The notes under the pieces are model-generated. The model was not told the DNA's origin. It was given only the letters and a program-made list of their open reading frames with translations, and ran no database searches. This document shows, piece by piece, positions 45,778 to 55,386 of a stretch of 64,000 bases of DNA (its first letter is position 1; each line of letters starts with the position of its first letter). Source of the stretch: Desulfosporosinus cupriresistens. Its GTDB lineage: Bacteria > Bacillota > Desulfitobacteriia > Desulfitobacteriales > Desulfitobacteriaceae. A program made the translations under genes and the position numbers. The stretch lies in contig NZ_MASS01000013.1 in NCBI RefSeq assembly GCF_001707885.1, positions 25,459 to 89,458 of the forward strand, written 5' to 3'.

Positions 45778-46314
45778 TTGGAAGAAAAACCTTTGCAATT
45801 CGAGTTTGAACGTTGGGAACGTATTGATGGTGTAACCTACGATATGACACCACCTCCTTCATCCCAACACCAAGCTATTGTGGGAAATTTATATGGTGAG
45901 TTTTATACATATTTAAAAGGCAAACATTGCAAGGCCTTTCCTGCACCTTTTGGGGTCTGGTTGAATGATGAAAATGACAACTATGTTGAACCTGATATAA
46001 CTGTGATATGTGATCAATCGAAGATACACCCAAAAGGCTGCGTCGGAGTTCCAGACCTTGTGGTTGAGGTCTTGAGTCCGTCAACAGCGTTAAAAGATAA
46101 ACGGGTCAAATTAAGACGTTACCGCTTGTCAGGAGTTCGAGAATACTGGATAGTTGATCCGTTTAATAAACTTGTGGAAGTTTATATGTTCTCCGAGAAT
46201 GTATTTACTGAACCAGCAGTGTACGGGCCAGTCGAAACAATTAGAGATGGAATATTTGAGGACTTAACAATTGACTTGCGCAATATATTTGAAGGGAATA
46301 TCTTTGAATGCTAA
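45778..46314 (+). CDS. Uma2-family (DUF820) restriction-endonuclease-fold protein
   Basis: A 178-residue protein with the Uma2 pattern of a PD-(D/E)xK fold: YVEPDITVIC, PDLVVEVLSPSTALKDKRVK and VREYWIVDP. TTG 45778 follows AAGGTG; a GTG at 45769 is also in frame. Members are common in cyanobacteria and Firmicutes and their true activity is not established. It is monocistronic. Confidence 0.85.
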   Translation: MEEKPLQFEFERWERIDGVTYDMTPPPSSQHQAIVGNLYGEFYTYLKGKHCKAFPAPFGVWLNDENDNYVEPDITVICDQSKIHPKGCVGVPDLVVEVLSPSTALKDKRVKLRRYRLSGVREYWIVDPFNKLVEVYMFSENVFTEPAVYGPVETIRDGIFEDLTIDLRNIFEGNIFEC

Positions 46315-46362
46315 AGGCTGAGTTCGGTAGTCAGATAGGATCCAGAAAGAAGTGAAAGCTAT

Positions 46363-46400
46363 CAAAAGGCTGGAGGCATATTTTTTGCCCCAGCCTTTTG
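46363..46400 (+). terminator. Terminator after Uma2 gene
   Basis: A stem with arms AAAAGGCTG (46364-46372) and CAGCCTTTT (46391-46399), extended inward by GGC/GCC pairs, precedes a T/G-rich tail. Confidence 0.65.
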
Positions 46401-46474
46401 TGTTGTAGTATGATTCTAGTCCTGATTAGTTTACTAATCATCTCCACCTTCATGAGGGTGGTTTTCCTGATTTT

Positions 46475-48394
46475 CTAAGATTGCTTAGTTAATGCGCTCT
46501 GATAGCCAGTTCTAGCTTGCTCCATGATCGTGGGATCCAAGTTCGGCCCTTGTAGAATAGTCCAGTAGTATTTTGCGGCAGTAGCGTACGAAGTAGCATT
46601 ATCCTCCAGGACCAAAGCATCTGCTTCATCTAAGAGTTTGCCATAGGAACTTAGGATTTTCTGCGAGACAATCGTCTTATCTTCAGCCGTGATCGCTGGA
46701 CTCTTATAATCCGTAATATAAAATCCTAAGCCTTGCACATAATAATCGCCTCTAGGTTCTAAAGCAATGTGAAAGTCGTACCAGTAATCTCCGTTAGTAA
46801 TCAACGATTCCGGATCGAACGCCAGATCTCCTGTATGCACAGGGGTCGGAGTAGTCCAGCAACTGGAGAGGTTGGGGGGATTTTCAGAAGGCAGAAGAGA
46901 TTTCGCAAGTTTTGTGGCCCCCGGGGCAAACGTAATTGCGCTGTTGTACTTCTGTCCCATCAGACTAAATACCTTATCTTGATAGGCATCTTCACCCGTA
47001 AAATAATTTGGGTTATTCTGCTCAGTCCAAGCATTATAGCCCCATACGGCAAAATACCAGTTTTCTAAGACATTGCGATTTCCGTCTCCAATCTTGGGGT
47101 AAGCTCGCCACTTATTATTAAGGATTTGGCAACCCGCTTCAAGGTTATAATCCAGATCACTTTTTAGTTTCTCCACGTCATATTCCGGATAATTTGCTGG
47201 GGAGATTTGCATAATTCCAATACCACCATCGTTTGAGATAAACGGTTGATCTGTTAAAGCCAGCCCCGTCGCAGGATCCAGTTTATATTGCTTCCAACCG
47301 CTCTCCATCCAGGCCATAGCTTTGAGGAGTACAGGCGGAATATCATATTTATTGGCCATATCCTCTATTTTCTGACCAATCATTGCAGTTTGTACACTTG
47401 GATCAACGACAACAGCTCCAAAATTACGCTGACTCTCAGTAACAACAGCTGCACCGCCCAGTGCTGTTACAACACTGCTAGCAGACATTTTGCTTCTCAC
47501 GAAGGCACCTGCTGCAGGAGTCGTGACACCGTCCGTAAGAACAATAGCAGACTTACTTTGAGCGGCGAGTGGTGCACCCGAGAGTGCATCAATACCTGTT
47601 ATGCCATTAGCTAGGTATACCTGATCAAACTCGAGGGAAGTGACAAAGTCTGTAATGACTTGTTTATTGGTATCATAAGCAGTTATTCCATAGTGGCGCG
47701 ATGGTGTTGGGAGGTGAGCTAATACAGAATCACGAATGACGCCTGTTCCCCCTATAACATCCGAGGCTGTTATACCTGAGTTGGTTTCCAAAAATGCTTG
47801 TGCACCAGCAGAAAGTCCAGTGGAGTTCGTTAAAAGAATTGGTTCACTCGCTTGGGAAGCAACGGACGCTATCGAGAGTGCATCTTGGATCAGCCAACCA
47901 TAAGCAACAGCAACTTTAGTCACTGGGGCGCCGAGGGTAACCATTTGTTTGGCAATATTCACGGATGTTTCAATACGATCAACTCCTCCGAGGGGTATAA
48001 CCGTAATTTTCATAGCGTTTAATTCATCGAGGACCCCTTGACTAATTACAGCAGTTCCACTGGTCACATATACTTTCGTAACTGCAAGTTTAACAAGTTC
48101 TTCTTTGGTGGCAGGGTCAAGGGCTTTTCCAGGTCCGGTCAGAAGGATAGGCGCTTTAAGGTAGGAAGCAAGCGGGCCGGATGTCAAAGCATCAACCATA
48201 CCATAGGAAGCTGAGGAAGCAAGAATCGCGGTTCCTGTCCAGCCTGTTTGATCGGCAATTTTTATAGCGGTTTGTTCCGCCGTTGTACCAGCTAAGCGAG
48301 TCGGGACCGTCTCTGCAGCAAATGCCTTTAAAGGAAGCATCGTCAGAGTCATACCTGCTATGGCTAAAGATGCTAAGATTTTTTTCGTTTTCAT
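46475..48394 (-). CDS. Secreted CWB2-repeat protein with SLT transglycosylase domain
   Basis: A 639-residue exported protein: signal peptide ending LKAFAA, then three cell-wall-binding type 2 repeats (about residues 33-330; marked by GTTAEQTAIKIAD, GGVDRIETSVNIA and similar), then a lysozyme-like transglycosylase domain near 345-470 (KAMAWMESGWKQ with catalytic glutamate, GIGIMQISP), and a C-terminal helical region. It binds to the cell wall and cleaves peptidoglycan. It is monocistronic. Confidence 0.88.
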   Translation of the reverse strand: MKTKKILASLAIAGMTLTMLPLKAFAAETVPTRLAGTTAEQTAIKIADQTGWTGTAILASSASYGMVDALTSGPLASYLKAPILLTGPGKALDPATKEELVKLAVTKVYVTSGTAVISQGVLDELNAMKITVIPLGGVDRIETSVNIAKQMVTLGAPVTKVAVAYGWLIQDALSIASVASQASEPILLTNSTGLSAGAQAFLETNSGITASDVIGGTGVIRDSVLAHLPTPSRHYGITAYDTNKQVITDFVTSLEFDQVYLANGITGIDALSGAPLAAQSKSAIVLTDGVTTPAAGAFVRSKMSASSVVTALGGAAVVTESQRNFGAVVVDPSVQTAMIGQKIEDMANKYDIPPVLLKAMAWMESGWKQYKLDPATGLALTDQPFISNDGGIGIMQISPANYPEYDVEKLKSDLDYNLEAGCQILNNKWRAYPKIGDGNRNVLENWYFAVWGYNAWTEQNNPNYFTGEDAYQDKVFSLMGQKYNSAITFAPGATKLAKSLLPSENPPNLSSCWTTPTPVHTGDLAFDPESLITNGDYWYDFHIALEPRGDYYVQGLGFYITDYKSPAITAEDKTIVSQKILSSYGKLLDEADALVLEDNATSYATAAKYYWTILQGPNLDPTIMEQARTGYQSALTKQS

Positions 48395-48607
48395 CTAGTA
48401 AATTTTTCTCCTCTCGTCTTGGCTCTCGTCTCGATCATTAATATTGCATGCATGCGATTTATCATAGATTAGTCGCAAACATGCTGCGACTTTGTGTGCG
48501 CAAATTTCATTATCGTCCTATGTTATCCTACCTTAAGTTATTCGCTAACAAAATACATTTTCCTTTTTACAAAATTTTGATTCTAATTATAGTGCCCGGT
48601 TGTGTAA

Positions 48608-48644
48608 AAAGCTCCCCTTGTACAATTGGAACAAGGGGAGCTTT
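48608..48644. terminator. Terminator after truA
   Basis: A 14-bp perfect stem (48608-48621 and 48631-48644) with short A/T runs on both sides, just after the truA stop. Confidence 0.85.
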
Positions 48645-48663
48645 CGATAATGATGAGTATGAG

Positions 48664-49401
48664 TTAATATTGAACATCTTTTAAGTATAGGCCTTTTGCT
48701 TGAGCTAACGGCCCCGCTTCCCAGCGTTTCTTTTTGGCTAATATCTTTTCAACATCCACTGGATTAAGATTACCTTTACCGACTTCAATAAGTGTCCCAA
48801 CAATAATTCTTACCATATTCCACAAAAATCCATTTCCATTGACCTCTATTGCTAGATGTCCTTCCTTTTCAATAATATTGATATAATTGATCGTTCTAAT
48901 CGTCGATTTATCACTTTTTCTTAAGTTCGTAAAACTTTGAAAATCATGACTGCCAATTAATACCTCTGAAGCCTTTCTCATTTCGACGAGATTAAGTTTC
49001 TCCGCCAAGTGATAGATATATTTTCTGTTAAAAACATCTCTGAATTTATTGGTATTCATTCTGTAGACATAGGTTTTCGATATCACATTATATCGGGCAT
49101 GGAATCTCTCAGCGACATCTTCAATCGATTTAACCCCTATATCCTCAGGCAAATACTCGTATAAATAATCCAACATCCTGCTAGTACTAAAAGTCGATTT
49201 CGTATGGAAATTGGCGATGTAATTTTCAGCATGTACCCCTGAATCCGTACGTCCACAACCCACTATCTGAACATCTTCGCCTGTCATTTTGGATAATACC
49301 GCTTCTATTTTGCCTTGAATTGTTAAATCATTTTCTTTTTGTCTTTGCCATCCTTTATATTTAGAACCGTCAAATGCTATAGTCATTTTTAAATTTCTCA
49401 T
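48664..49401 (-). CDS. truA: tRNA pseudouridine synthase A
   Basis: TruA makes pseudouridine at positions 38-40 of tRNA anticodon stems. The 245-residue protein has the catalytic motif GCGRTDSGVHA (aspartate near 52), an N-terminal FDGSKYKGWQRQ and the C-terminal NGFLWNMVRIIVGTL. It stands alone rather than in the usual ribosomal-protein cluster, so it may be an extra copy. Confidence 0.95.
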   Translation of the reverse strand: MRNLKMTIAFDGSKYKGWQRQKENDLTIQGKIEAVLSKMTGEDVQIVGCGRTDSGVHAENYIANFHTKSTFSTSRMLDYLYEYLPEDIGVKSIEDVAERFHARYNVISKTYVYRMNTNKFRDVFNRKYIYHLAEKLNLVEMRKASEVLIGSHDFQSFTNLRKSDKSTIRTINYINIIEKEGHLAIEVNGNGFLWNMVRIIVGTLIEVGKGNLNPVDVEKILAKKKRWEAGPLAQAKGLYLKDVQY

Positions 49402-49548
49402 TACGTTCCACCTTATTATTCATTCTTTGCTTAGCATCCATCTAACATTAGTGTACGGTCTATGTAACACTATCGGATCAAACAAGCATACGTTAGTATA
49501 CTACATAATTATAAAGAGATGTATCTAAACATTAAAGTGAGACCAGTT

Positions 49549-49770
49549 TTATTGATTGTCTCTTTTAAAGAACTTATATATTTTCCCTTCCTGTCGCGTT
49601 ACAGTTTTCTTCATAGCTCCGATCTGGGACAGGGGGGGATAATTGTCAATATCTGCGGTTAATTGGTTTCCCACCATAATAACTCGTTCTACATAGAGCA
49701 CGTTATTCTGTTCAAAAAGTATGATTTGCCCTTTCTCGATCGTTAGACTCCAAAGACGAAAGCCTGTTGA
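49549..49770 (-). pseudogene. Orphan C-terminal reading frame without a start
   Basis: A 73-codon frame reads as credible protein (EKGQIILFEQNNVLYVERVI, then AMKKTVTRQEGKIYKFFKRD) but has no start with a ribosome site and is closed by an upstream TAA. It is probably the end of a deleted gene. No family was recognised. The rest of the 49402-49815 stretch holds nothing clear. Confidence 0.3.
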
Positions 49771-49815
49771 TTAGTAGCCAAGATTCAGAAGCAAGCGACC
49801 ATGGTGCTATATATT

Positions 49816-51000
49816 TTAAACAAGTGCTTGTAACCTACGGTGTTGATGCCAAAAATATAGCAATCCAAGAATAGGGATTATCGTTATACCCCAAAATACA
49901 TAAACGAAACCAAAATAATGGGAGAGACCGCCTAAAACAGATCCCGCGGTGACACCTAAATCAAAGGCCATAGTATAAATTCCTAGAGCCGTACCCCTCT
50001 CTTCCTTATTGACACTGAGCACAACAATAGAAGTCAAGGTTGGGTAATAAGCTCCATAACCTATTCCATAAACAATTCCGATCAAAGCTAATTGCCACAA
50101 CTGCGTCACACCAGCAATAAGCCATATGGAAACAATCATGAGCACTCCGGTCACAACCGTTAACCTTGGCAATCCCTTTATCGTAATCTTGGCGGTAAAC
50201 AAACGAGAAATAATCATAAAAGCTGTGTTTATAAAGAAGAAGGAGCTAACATTGACAATCCCTCGATTCGTGGCAAATGTGGAAAGCCAATTAGATATGA
50301 TACCAAATGTGACCATGCCGCAAAAGAGAGTAATCATCGGCATTTGAACACGAAAGTCAAATAACATTTTACTAAAATGAACATTTTGGTTTGAAGATAT
50401 TAACCTAGGTCCCTTGACTGGAATTAATAACAATAAGGATACCAAACCCGCAAACCAAGAAAATAACAAAGCCCCATGAAAGCCGTACTTGATGAACAAT
50501 AAATTACCAATGGCTGGCGCAAAGCCTTTAGCAGCAACAAAGGCTAATGAAAAGATCCCTACATATTGTGTAATTTTTTCATTAGGAGTTAAATCCGTCG
50601 CCATGGTGGTACTAGCTACTGTAAAGGCGCCAACGGAAAAGCCATAGAATATTTGGGTAAGACTAGCCAACAATAATGAAGGTGTCAGCAAGTAAAAAAG
50701 AGGTGTACATAAAAAAACAATAATTGAAGCATATAGTAAAGCTTTTCGTCCCATACGATCTGCGAAACTACCACTAATAGGGCGTAATATTAGAGAACTA
50801 ATCGAAAATATTCCCATAACAAAGCCAATTTGCAGATAGTTACCACCTAGACTCTCTAGGTACAGTGGCAAAACAGGCAGTAAAATGTAATACGTACTGG
50901 TAAAAAAAATTGTAGCAACCAGCAAAAGTAAAAAATTCGAGAAACTCTTTAACTCATGCGAACCCGATATTTCTTGTAACTCATATTGTTTATCAATCAA
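49816..51000 (-). CDS. MFS transporter
   Basis: A 394-residue, 12-helix major facilitator. The loop 2-3 signature is PISGSFADRMGRKALL, and a related GLPRLTVV loop lies between helices 8 and 9. It is similar in shape to the drug/metabolite exporters of the AraJ/YfcJ type. The substrate cannot be predicted. It lies alone, 92 bp after the GltD-like gene. Confidence 0.88.
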   Translation of the reverse strand: MIDKQYELQEISGSHELKSFSNFLLLLVATIFFTSTYYILLPVLPLYLESLGGNYLQIGFVMGIFSISSLILRPISGSFADRMGRKALLYASIIVFLCTPLFYLLTPSLLLASLTQIFYGFSVGAFTVASTTMATDLTPNEKITQYVGIFSLAFVAAKGFAPAIGNLLFIKYGFHGALLFSWFAGLVSLLLLIPVKGPRLISSNQNVHFSKMLFDFRVQMPMITLFCGMVTFGIISNWLSTFATNRGIVNVSSFFFINTAFMIISRLFTAKITIKGLPRLTVVTGVLMIVSIWLIAGVTQLWQLALIGIVYGIGYGAYYPTLTSIVVLSVNKEERGTALGIYTMAFDLGVTAGSVLGGLSHYFGFVYVFWGITIIPILGLLYFWHQHRRLQALV

Positions 51001-51091
51001 TTTCCTATCATCCTTACCATGCCGTACAGTTTGCCACTAAGCGAAAATATTCCGCAGGAATTATTATAATGTTTACAGTTAGAACTGTCAC

Positions 51092-52468
51092 TCATGAATC
51101 AGCACATTCTTCCATAAGCTTCTTCGCCTCGATATATTGAACAATCCCTTCAGCAACCTTTTTAGCTTCCTTCATAGCCAATACCACTGTGGCTGGTTCA
51201 TGAACTACATCCCCACCCGCGAATATACCACGACGGGTCGTCATTCCATAAGGTCTTACTTTTGTGATAACGTAGCCTTGTTCATTAACCTCGATTCCAG
51301 ATGTGGTAGAGATTATACGGGCAGCGGGGCGCTGGCCGATTGCAATGATCACTTTATTGGCAGGTAATTGTTCTATCTGACCAGTCCCTCGCACAGAGCC
51401 TTCCTGGGCATTTTCCATGTATTCGCATTCCAACCCCTCTAGTCGACAGGTGCCAATATAGCGTATCGGACTTCTGTGCCATTTAAATTGAACCCCTTCT
51501 TGCTTTGCCTCCTCATACTCAGATTTCAACGCAGTCATGCGCTGTTCCGTTCCGCGATAAACTACCGTAACCTGTGCTGCTCCTACTCTTAGTGCTGTAC
51601 GAGCTGCATCCATCGCCACATTACCCGCCCCAACAACGATGACCTTATCACCATCATGAATCGGCACTTCCAAGGAGTTTACTTCCCCACTATTGGCTAG
51701 CATGGCCATTCTAAGGAAATACATAGCCTGAATGACTCCGGATAAACCATTTCCAGGAATTTCAAGCCGTTTGGGTAATGCCGTCCCCGTTCCGATAAAT
51801 ACAGCATCAAAACCCTCTTGAAACATCTCATCAACGGTTATATCCTGCCCTACGAGAAGATTAGTACGGAAAACAACACCCAGACGTTCAATTCTTCTAA
51901 TTTCGCGCCGCACCACCTCTTTATTCAATCGAAACTCTGGAATACCATACATCAGAACTCCACCGGGCTCACTTTGGTCGTCAAAAACAGTTACCTCAAA
52001 GCTCAGCTTTGCCAGATCACCCGCTACCGTTAAACCTGCTGGCCCAGATCCGATAATTGCTACTCGGCCTTTGGTTCCACTTTCTTTTATCAGAGGGCTT
52101 ATGTCCATTTCAGCGTCAAAATCGGCAATGAAACGTTCGAGCTTTCCGATCTTAATTCCCTGTCCTTTTTTATTCAGTACACACGAAGCTTCACATTGCT
52201 TTTCACGAGGACATACCCGACCACAAATAGCAGGCAGGTTACTACGTCGGGCAATAACAGAACTTGCTCCACCAAAATTTCCTTTGGCCAGCTCTTGAAT
52301 AAAGTTGGGTATTTCATTTTCAATGGGGCAACCTGTTCGGCAAAGGGGTTTAGGGCAATTAAGACAGCGCTTTGCCTCTACAATGGCTTCCTTAATGGAA
52401 AATCCTTCATCAATCTCATCAAATGTTAAGACTTTGTCATCATAATTATTTTTCTCGTCAGTCGGCAA
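51092..52468 (-). CDS. GltD-like NAD(P)H-dependent FAD/Fe-S oxidoreductase
   Basis: A 458-residue enzyme of the glutamate synthase small-subunit type. The N-terminal 4Fe-4S binding region has CLNCPKPLCRTGCP and CGRVCPREKQCEASC. The FAD motif is GSGPAGLTVAGDLAKL and the NAD(P) motif is VVGAGNVAMDAARTALRVGA. No glutamate synthase large subunit or NfnA partner lies beside it, so it may be a stand-alone electron-transfer subunit. Confidence 0.88.
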   Translation of the reverse strand: MPTDEKNNYDDKVLTFDEIDEGFSIKEAIVEAKRCLNCPKPLCRTGCPIENEIPNFIQELAKGNFGGASSVIARRSNLPAICGRVCPREKQCEASCVLNKKGQGIKIGKLERFIADFDAEMDISPLIKESGTKGRVAIIGSGPAGLTVAGDLAKLSFEVTVFDDQSEPGGVLMYGIPEFRLNKEVVRREIRRIERLGVVFRTNLLVGQDITVDEMFQEGFDAVFIGTGTALPKRLEIPGNGLSGVIQAMYFLRMAMLANSGEVNSLEVPIHDGDKVIVVGAGNVAMDAARTALRVGAAQVTVVYRGTEQRMTALKSEYEEAKQEGVQFKWHRSPIRYIGTCRLEGLECEYMENAQEGSVRGTGQIEQLPANKVIIAIGQRPAARIISTTSGIEVNEQGYVITKVRPYGMTTRRGIFAGGDVVHEPATVVLAMKEAKKVAEGIVQYIEAKKLMEECADS

Positions 52469-52745
52469 AATCCTTCACTCCTATTCCTCGATAAATCCTG
52501 ATGACTCTAGGTTTAATGAATTAAGTCTAATTTCTTCACTCTTTAGTCTTTCCATCAATCACGCTGATAATGTTCACTGCTTAAACCAAAACTTCATACT
52601 GCCTATTTACGAATGATCTTTTTTAAAAAAATCACCATCAGCCCTAAAATCACCCGTATATAGTAAAGCACAAATGAGAAAAATAGGTTGTATCCGACCG
52701 ATCGAGCTAGTAAATTAAGATTACGGAGAAGGTGACTATAATTAG

Positions 52746-52949
52746 ATGCTTAATAATGAGAATGGAGTGCTTAGATTCAAGAACGCAGAAAAAATAGAAG
52801 CCTATAATTGTGCAAGATGTGACACAGAAATGTTAGCAAAGCATTCTAATGACTGGCTGGATCCCGATCATCCTGATGGAGAAAAGATTAAGATGTGTAA
52901 CAGTTGCTATGGTTTAGTAGCTGTAATCGATGAAAAGAAAAGATCATAG
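52746..52949 (+). CDS. Small cysteine-pair protein of unknown function
   Basis: A 67-residue frame has two cysteine pairs (YNCARCDTEM and KMCNSCYGLV) that could bind zinc or an iron-sulfur centre. It is soluble and acidic. The ribosome site is distant (GGAGAAGG about 14 bp upstream). A strong terminator follows the stop, which supports a real transcript. The noncoding stretch 52469-52745 before it holds nothing recognisable. Confidence 0.55.
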   Translation: MLNNENGVLRFKNAEKIEAYNCARCDTEMLAKHSNDWLDPDHPDGEKIKMCNSCYGLVAVIDEKKRS

Positions 52950-52977
52950 TAATGATTTGGACACAATTGAACACAGT

Positions 52978-53014
52978 ACAAGGACCATGATTTTGTAAAA
53001 ATCATGGTCCTTGT
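52978..53014. terminator. Terminator after small cysteine-pair gene
   Basis: A 17-bp perfect stem (52978-52994 and 52998-53014) with a 3-nt loop. Confidence 0.8.
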
Positions 53015-53173
53015 AAGCTTTCCTTTTACGCGTTCGATATATTCTGGAAGGTCACTGGCAAAATTATAGAATATCTTTTTTCTCCACTGGGTAGTTTAAT
53101 CTCAATTAAACCAAACGGACTATTTCTTGAACTTTTTTATTGGTCGACAATGTAGGAAGCAATGATCAAATGA

Positions 53174-54583
53174 ATGGAGATGGTGGCCATTAAGAGACTA
53201 TTTCGAAAAAAGTCCATTGAACAGCTCCTATCAGAAACTGAGGGCAAAAGCAGTTTAAAGAAAACGCTTGGTGCATTAGACCTTACTATGATTGGAATTG
53301 GAGCAATTATTGGAACTGGTATCTTTGTCTTAACAGGAGTAGCAGCAGCAAATTATGCTGGGCCTGGTCTCGTTCTATCCTTTATAATTTCAGGCATAGC
53401 GTGTGCTTTTGCGGCATTGGTTTATGCAGAGTTCTCTTCATCGATACCCGTTGCTGGGAGTGCTTATACCTATAGTTATGTTTCTCTAGGAGAATTTATG
53501 GCTTGGATAATCGGTTGGGACTTAATGCTTGAGTATTTGTTGGCGGCCAGCACCGTAGCAATAGGATGGTCAGGGTATTTTCAGATGTTGCTCAATGGCT
53601 TTGGAATCTATCTTCCTACTTGGGCTTCGAATTCCATAGGTTCAGTCCCAGGTGCTATTTTGAACCTTCCCGCAGTAGTAATCGCTCTCCTAATTACGGC
53701 TCTTCTTTCATTGGGCGTCAAAGAAGCTACGCGATTTAACAATGTAATCGTTTTTATAAAGCTCGCAGTTGTCCTGTTGTTTATTCTCCTGGCATCATGG
53801 TATGTCAAACCGGCCAATTGGAACCCTTTTCTTCCCTTCGGTTTTAAAGGTGTTATGGGTGGGGCGGCTATAGTTTTTTTTGCCTACATCGGATTTGATG
53901 CGGTCTCGACAGCCGCCGAAGAAGTAATAGAGCCAAATCGGGATATGCCAATAGGTATTATTGCTTCACTTGTAATATGTACCGTCCTCTATATCATTGT
54001 ATCTCTGATTCTAACAGGTGTAGTTCCCTACAAACTATTGGACGTCGCAGCGCCTGTTGCTTTTGCCCTCCATTATATTCATCAAGACTGGGCCGCAGGA
54101 ATCATCTCTATCGGAGCTATTGGAGGGATCACCACAGTTCTACTGGTAATGCTTTATGGACAAACCAGAGTCTTCTTTGCAATGAGCCGGGATGGTCTTT
54201 TACCCAAAGTCTTTTCAAACGTTCATCCCAAGTACAAAACTCCATTTCTTAGCACTTGGATGACCGGTATTATCGTGTCCATTATCGCTGGGGTAACCCC
54301 TATTAATACGGTTGCAGAACTGGTTAATATCGGTACTCTTTCTGCCTTCGTCTTCGTTTCAATAGGCGTTATCGTTTTACGCACAACTCAACCCGATCTT
54401 CACCGCTCGTTCAGAGTTCCGTGGGTACCGTTAGTTCCAATTCTGGCAGCGCTATTCTGTCTTGTTCTAATGATCCAACTTCCTCTAATAACATGGGTTC
54501 GCTTCATTGTTTGGCTGGTAATCGGGTTAATAATTTATTTTAGTTATGGCATCAGCCATAGTGTTCTTGGCAAACCTCATTAA
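53174..54583 (+). CDS. APC-family cationic-type amino acid permease
   Basis: A 469-residue, 12-helix amino acid permease of the YfnA/YhdG (cationic amino acid transporter) branch. The N terminus (FRKKSIEQLLSETEG then LKKTLGALDLTMIGIGAIIG) and IGFDAVSTAAEEV are typical. Translation starts at ATG 53174 or at GTG 53183. The preferred amino acid cannot be determined from sequence. It is monocistronic with a terminator after it. Confidence 0.88.
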   Translation: MEMVAIKRLFRKKSIEQLLSETEGKSSLKKTLGALDLTMIGIGAIIGTGIFVLTGVAAANYAGPGLVLSFIISGIACAFAALVYAEFSSSIPVAGSAYTYSYVSLGEFMAWIIGWDLMLEYLLAASTVAIGWSGYFQMLLNGFGIYLPTWASNSIGSVPGAILNLPAVVIALLITALLSLGVKEATRFNNVIVFIKLAVVLLFILLASWYVKPANWNPFLPFGFKGVMGGAAIVFFAYIGFDAVSTAAEEVIEPNRDMPIGIIASLVICTVLYIIVSLILTGVVPYKLLDVAAPVAFALHYIHQDWAAGIISIGAIGGITTVLLVMLYGQTRVFFAMSRDGLLPKVFSNVHPKYKTPFLSTWMTGIIVSIIAGVTPINTVAELVNIGTLSAFVFVSIGVIVLRTTQPDLHRSFRVPWVPLVPILAALFCLVLMIQLPLITWVRFIVWLVIGLIIYFSYGISHSVLGKPH

Positions 54584-54609
54584 ATGTTTTATGATCTTGT
54601 TAAAGATAG

Positions 54610-54658
54610 AAAACAGCTAACCCGTTTTCAATTCAAACGGATTAGCTGTTTTGATTTT
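54610..54658 (+). terminator. Terminator after amino acid permease
   Basis: An 11-bp stem (AAAACAGCTAA / TTAGCTGTTTT), extended by imperfect pairing, ends in GATTTTTA. Confidence 0.75.
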
Positions 54659-54698
54659 TAGGGAAAATAAGCATAAGTAATCTTAAAATATAAGACGT

Positions 54699-55169
54699 TT
54701 ACTGAATAGGATAGGCACCTCTACTATTAAGATAATTAAAAAGGTCTTCACCGTGTTGCTGTTCTTCTTTTTGAATATGGTTGAGAGCTTGCCGAATATT
54801 GTGGTCCTGACATTCAAAGATGACAGTATCATAAGTACCGGAAATGTACTTTTCTGTCACGAGCATATCTTTTGCTAGAGCAACATCGTTCGGGTTAACG
54901 GTCTGTCCAGCGGTATTTGCTTGATTTTGTGTTGGTTGATTTTGTGCCGTCGTTGCCTGTTGCCCTTGCCCACTCATGACCGGCATTTGCCCATTCAAAA
55001 TTTCGTTTAATGTATTGAAATGCTGTTTTTCATGAGCAGCGTGCGTGGTGAATAATTGTTTAAGCTCTGCATCCTGAGCTTCATTAGCATACTTTGTGTA
55101 TTTCTGAACACACATGTCTTCATGTTCTTTCTGATCTTGAAATAGCAAACGTTCTTTTTGACTGATCAT
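54699..55169 (-). CDS. CotF-like spore coat protein
   Basis: A 156-residue ferritin-like protein: helices one and two are in EHEDMCVQKYTKYANEAQDA and ELKQLFTTHAAHEKQHFNTL, a Gln/Thr-rich linker follows, then a third helix pair (AKDMLVTEKYISGTYDTVIF). These are CotF-family features. It supports a spore-forming host. It is monocistronic. Confidence 0.85.
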   Translation of the reverse strand: MISQKERLLFQDQKEHEDMCVQKYTKYANEAQDAELKQLFTTHAAHEKQHFNTLNEILNGQMPVMSGQGQQATTAQNQPTQNQANTAGQTVNPNDVALAKDMLVTEKYISGTYDTVIFECQDHNIRQALNHIQKEEQQHGEDLFNYLNSRGAYPIQ

Positions 55170-55386
55170 GGAGAACCACCTTTCTCAATATAGCAGTAAA
55201 CTCATTACATGATCGTATCATTCCCCATCCTAATTAAAGCTATGCATGATCTACATTAACGCGCCGCTACCACTGCTAATCTAAACTTAAAATATCCATA
55301 AATTATCATAATGTGACATATCATTCCGAACGAATAAATCGCTATGCTATGGTGGTGAAAACTTCCTGGATGCTTTGGCTGGGTAA

